A DNA stretch of 64,000 nt from contig CALOAD010000014.1 of the NCBI GenBank assembly GCA_942491415.1, forward strand, positions 372,001 through 436,000. Reading direction: 5' to 3'. Origin of the DNA: CALOAD01 sp942491415 (GTDB lineage Bacteria; Cyanobacteriota; Vampirovibrionia; Gastranaerophilales; CALOAD01). The notes beneath the pieces were generated by a model that searched no databases, was not told where the DNA came from, and saw only the letters and a program-made list of their open reading frames with translations. Positions 61,308 through 64,000 of the stretch are shown here, in pieces. The first letter of the stretch is position 1, and each line of letters begins with the position of its first letter. The position numbers and the translations under genes are program-made.

Positions 61308-62201
61308 ATGAAATTAAACTTGAAATTTAATAAAATAGTTTTATCAACAATTGCTTTAAGCTTGATTTTTTCAATATTTACAAGCGATAAAGCTTTAGCG
61401 GCAAAAAAGAAAAAAGCTAATGTGCCTGAAATTGTTGAAGTAGAAGCCAAAGATGGTTTTTACCTTATAGGAGAGCTTCAATTAACCCCTAAAGCGTCTT
61501 CTAAAAACAAAGTGCCTTTGGTTATTTTATTGCACTCTTTAGGTCGTTCAAGATCATCTTGGGGAGATTTACCTCAAAAAATAAATAAACTTGGTGCTGC
61601 AACTTTAAACATGGATTTAAGAGGACATGGTGAAAGTGTCGTAAATGGATCGGGAAAAAACAAATACTGGGTTAATTTTCCAAGAAGTGAATTTAAAAAA
61701 TATTCTACCGATATTTTATCGGTAATAGATCATGTAAAAGAAAATTATCCTGAAATAAATTATAAAAACATAGCACTACTTGGTGGTGATATAGGCGCAA
61801 ACGCCGCTGTAATGGCAGGAAGTGAATACAATAAGGATATTTCAACCCTTGTTCTTTTATCTCCAAGCCTTGCCTATAAAAACTTAAACACTCAAATCCC
61901 CCTTGTAGGATACGGAAAACATCCCGTATTAATGGTGGTGAGCAAACTGGATAAAGCTTCTTATAATTCATCTATCGAACTAATCAAATACGCTCAAGGT
62001 TATAAAAAACTCAAAATACTTAATTTCGGCGGAATTGGAGTTAACCTTTTGAAGCATAATCCCAAAGCAAAACAAGAAGTTTTGAACTGGGTTGAAGAAC
62101 ATGTAGTCTATCGAGTGCCTGATTCAAACCAAACAGATCAAGCTGATATTAAAGATTTAAAAAACGAGCTGCATAAAACAAATTTGAGAACAAAACATTA
62201 A
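61308..62201 (+). CDS. Exported alpha/beta hydrolase-like protein with Asp at the nucleophile position
   Basis: This protein of 297 residues has a signal peptide (to about ALA, 31) and an alpha/beta hydrolase fold: VPLVILLHSLGRSRSSWG (oxyanion region, His76), NMDLRGHGES (105), and the elbow ALLGGDIGANAA (156-167). Where the nucleophile is expected (small-x-Nu-x-small) stands Asp161, not Ser. Asp215 (SKLDKA) is a possible acid. A His near 254 (LLKHNPKAK) is the only candidate base. Asp nucleophiles are typical of haloalkane dehalogenases and epoxide hydrolases; alternatively the protein is inactive. The C-terminus is charged. Confidence 0.75.
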   Translation: MKLNLKFNKIVLSTIALSLIFSIFTSDKALAAKKKKANVPEIVEVEAKDGFYLIGELQLTPKASSKNKVPLVILLHSLGRSRSSWGDLPQKINKLGAATLNMDLRGHGESVVNGSGKNKYWVNFPRSEFKKYSTDILSVIDHVKENYPEINYKNIALLGGDIGANAAVMAGSEYNKDISTLVLLSPSLAYKNLNTQIPLVGYGKHPVLMVVSKLDKASYNSSIELIKYAQGYKKLKILNFGGIGVNLLKHNPKAKQEVLNWVEEHVVYRVPDSNQTDQADIKDLKNELHKTNLRTKH

Positions 62202-62788
62202 TAGACAATTTTATACGATTAATGCTAATTGAAGAATATTTAGTAGTGGTAAATTTATTACTGTTTTAATTCCGATAAAATCTTTTATGCAACGTATATA
62301 AAATTTTATTTTATCAATTTTAAATAGACCGTATTTTATTTTCGTAAGTTTTAAAAATGGAGCGTCAAAAGAAAAGGAAGCTGACACTGTTTGAGCGTAA
62401 GCGAGTTGTTTAAGCATTTTTTAAGTATTTAATCTTTTAAACAAGCGGAATGTATAAAACAAAAAAATAAATTCGTATCAAAACCCGTGGTTTTACTTTG
62501 ACCTTGCAAAGCTAAAACCACTCAAAGCAATAACATTTACTCAAAGAACTTCTACAAAACTCTATTATAGTCAAATTTTCCTACCCGATAATATCTTTTT
62601 TTATTATTTTTTGTTTCTTTTTTATTGTTTATAGTTGGGTTTTGAGGTTTGATTTATTAACGCTTTTAAATCTTGCTTATAGCTTAGTTTTTAGATTTAA
62701 TCAAGTAGAAAAATTCTCCTCGAATATAGTTTTTCGAGTTCTAATTCACTCATTTAAAACAAAAACCGCCTAAAATATTTTAATTAAC
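62202..62788. other. Gene-free stretch between the hydrolase and rplA
   Basis: This 590-base gap holds no convincing gene; a minus-strand frame at 62211-62417 has no ribosome binding site or recognisable fold. Two structures stand out. One is a locally less AT-rich segment at 62359-62416 (GGAGCGTC...GAAGCTGACACTG...GAGCGTAAGCGAG). The other is a 14-base-arm hairpin at 62487-62521. See the findings. Confidence 0.45.
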
Positions 62789-62822
62789 AAAAAAAGCCCG
62801 ATCAAAGATTCGGGCTTTTTTT
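62789..62822. terminator. Terminator after rplA
   Basis: Arms GCCCGA (62796-62801) and TCGGGC (62811-62816) with A-tract before and T-tract after form a hairpin suitable for both strands; rplA ends 19 bases to the right on the minus strand. Confidence 0.88.
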
Positions 62823-62840
62823 AAAAGGTTTAAAAGCTAA

Positions 62841-63569
62841 CTAATTAGCTTGATAATCTTTAACTTCTTGAGGTAGACTTCTAGCATCAACTTTAATGCC
62901 GGGTCCCATTGTAGTAGCAAGGTATACAGATTTTAAATACGTACCTTTTGCTGCTGATGGTTTAGCTTTTATAACAGCTTCAGCTAAAGTAATAAAGTTT
63001 TTTTCTAAATCCGCTTCAGTAAAACTCAACTTACCTAGAGGAACATGAACCATACCTTGTTTATCAGCACGGAATTCAACTTTACCTGCTTTGGCATCTT
63101 TAACGGCTTTAGTTACATCAAATGTAACTGTACCTGTTTTTGGGTTTGGCATTAGACCTTTAGGTCCTAAAACTTTACCCAATTTACCCAACATACCCAT
63201 TGCATCAGGAGTAGCAATTAAAGTGTCAAATTCAAGCCATCCGCCTTGAATTTTTTCAACAAGCTCTTCACTACCCGCTATATCAGCTCCGGCAGTTTCA
63301 GCATCTCTAACTTTTTCTCCTTTTGCTACTACAGCAACTCTTACAGTTTTACCTGTACCCGCAGGCAGCACGGTGGTGCTTCTGACTTGTTGCTCAGCAT
63401 GCTTTACATTGATGCCCAATCTCATATGGCATTCTAGTGTTTCATCAAACTTAGAAACTTCTTTAGATATTTTCTTCAAAGCTTCAATAGCTTCTTTACC
63501 TGAACAAGGTTGATTTATATCTTCTAAAAGTTCTAATAGTTTTTTTTGTCTTTTTGTCATTTTAGACAT
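62841..63569 (-). CDS. rplA: Ribosomal protein L1
   Basis: L1 forms the L1 stalk of the 50S subunit and helps tRNA leave the ribosome. The 242 residues show VLPAGTGKTVRVAVVAKG, the conserved DTLIATPDAMGMLGKLGKVLGPKGLMPNPKTGTVT, FRADKQGMVHVPLGKLSF and the C-terminal KGTYLKSVYLATTMGPGIKVD. AGGAGG lies nine bases before the ATG. It is downstream of rplK in the usual rplK-rplA order; in many bacteria L1 represses this operon, but no such site can be shown here. Confidence 0.97.
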   Translation of the reverse strand: MSKMTKRQKKLLELLEDINQPCSGKEAIEALKKISKEVSKFDETLECHMRLGINVKHAEQQVRSTTVLPAGTGKTVRVAVVAKGEKVRDAETAGADIAGSEELVEKIQGGWLEFDTLIATPDAMGMLGKLGKVLGPKGLMPNPKTGTVTFDVTKAVKDAKAGKVEFRADKQGMVHVPLGKLSFTEADLEKNFITLAEAVIKAKPSAAKGTYLKSVYLATTMGPGIKVDARSLPQEVKDYQAN

Positions 63570-63625
63570 TTTTTAAGTCCTCCTTGTGGTCATAACGGAT
63601 AAATCCTGCCACGTCAATTGTAATT

Positions 63626-64000
63626 TTACTCTGCTACTGTAACGCCCATGCTATTGCATGTACCTTTGATCATCTCAACAGCAGCTTCCATAGTTGTTGC
63701 ATTCAAATCAGGCATTTTTGTTTTTGCAATTTCTTCTAATTGCGCCTGAGTTATAGAACCAACTTTATCCTTATTTGGAACTGATGATCCTTTCGGGATA
63801 TTTAATGCTTTTCTAATTAACACCGGAGCTGGCGGAGTTTTTGTAATAAAACTGAAAGATCTATCTTCATAAACATCGATCTCTACAGGAACTACAAAAC
63901 CTGCCATATCTTGTGTTTTAGCATTGTATTGCTTACAAAAATCCATTATGTTAACACCATGCTGACCCAATGCAGGACCAATTGGTGGAGATGGATTTGC
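63626..64000 (-). CDS. rplK: Ribosomal protein L11 (5' end outside window)
   Basis: L11 forms the GTPase-associated centre of the 50S subunit. The window holds 124 residues; the frame is open to the right edge and reads ANPSPPIGPALGQHGVNIMDF. The usual first 18-20 residues lie beyond the window. Visible landmarks include FCKQYNAKTQDMAGFVVPVEI, TPPAPVLIRKALNI and the C-terminal GTCNSMGVTV. The rplK stop and rplA start are about 55 bases apart. Confidence 0.97.
   Translation of the reverse strand, partial: ANPSPPIGPALGQHGVNIMDFCKQYNAKTQDMAGFVVPVEIDVYEDRSFSFITKTPPAPVLIRKALNIPKGSSVPNKDKVGSITQAQLEEIAKTKMPDLNATTMEAAVEMIKGTCNSMGVTVAE

Noticed and set aside
62211..62417. Minus-strand frame of 68 codons after the hydrolase gene
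   Set aside because: No ribosome binding site, no domain, and part of it lies on a possible repeat element.

Overview
The window is an AT-rich, gene-dense bacterial chromosome segment carrying about 63 protein-coding genes, two of them cut by the window ends. I see no tRNA, rRNA, CRISPR array, insertion sequence or intact prophage. The envelope genes are Gram-negative: lpxI-lpxB, a DUF374-type lipid acyltransferase, a haemagglutinin-type secreted protein, and an SLH protein with a conduit-like C-terminus. Together with an LL-diaminopimelate aminotransferase, GH57 glucanase, several very small lineage-type proteins, and no photosynthesis genes, this fits best with a non-photosynthetic member of the cyanobacterial lineage (Vampirovibrionia/Melainabacteria, perhaps Gastranaerophilales). 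That placement is inference; no rRNA or full marker set is present.

Layout. 1-2.2 kb: 5' end of a PilZ-type gene, three small unknown proteins and a relic of a pilin gene. 2.2-4.9 kb: exported NTF2-like protein, lspA, an RluA-type pseudouridine synthase and a LapA-like membrane protein. 5.0-8.4 kb: a 1131-residue haemagglutinin-type protein with a 93-bp tandem repeat. 8.4-9.5 kb: an ImmR/ImmA-like repressor-protease pair with a strong operator-like dyad. 9.6-14.7 kb: branched-chain amino acid operon ilvB-ilvN-ilvC-cimA. 15.4-23 kb: PBP1a, then lpxI-lpxB-DUF374-CDP-alcohol transferase-trmL-nnr. 23-29 kb: small regulators, pseudouridine synthase, flavodoxin-like protein, a triple Clp-N protein without an ATPase, and an amidohydrolase. 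29.2-34.9 kb: GH57 glucanase followed by a tight run of a degenerate receiver/GGDEF protein, an E1-like adenylyltransferase, a TIM-barrel isomerase and an isochorismatase-like hydrolase. 35-40.6 kb: TPR-GAF-HD-GYP phosphodiesterase, unknown exported protein, ispD, thiL and a small protein. 40.9-44 kb: RqcP-like S4 protein, enolase and a patch of small unknown proteins. 44-51 kb: amidase, pilin-like protein, LL-DAP aminotransferase, a YqjD/YqjE-like membrane trio and gpmI. 51-56 kb: exported superoxide dismutase, uvsE, rpsO, L,D-transpeptidase and a cysteine-rich SLH protein. 56.5-62.2 kb: SWIM-SNF2 helicase, a candidate small RNA, a small protein, TPR protein and an alpha/beta hydrolase. 62.8-64 kb: rplA and the 3' part of rplK.

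Functionally the window is mostly core metabolism and envelope building: isoleucine/valine from pyruvate, glycolysis (eno, gpmI), isoprenoid and thiamine steps (ispD, thiL), lipid A, and peptidoglycan synthesis, crosslinking and cleavage. The more unusual pieces are degenerate signalling or enzyme domains: pseudo-GGDEF, ImmA lacking its first histidine, Clp-N repeats without ATPase, and a hydrolase with Asp at the nucleophile position. There are also apparent RNA and operator structures in the few longer gaps. Many starts were moved inward from the longest open frame because a Shine-Dalgarno sequence lies just before an internal ATG. Terminator hairpins are frequent and often bidirectional between convergent genes.
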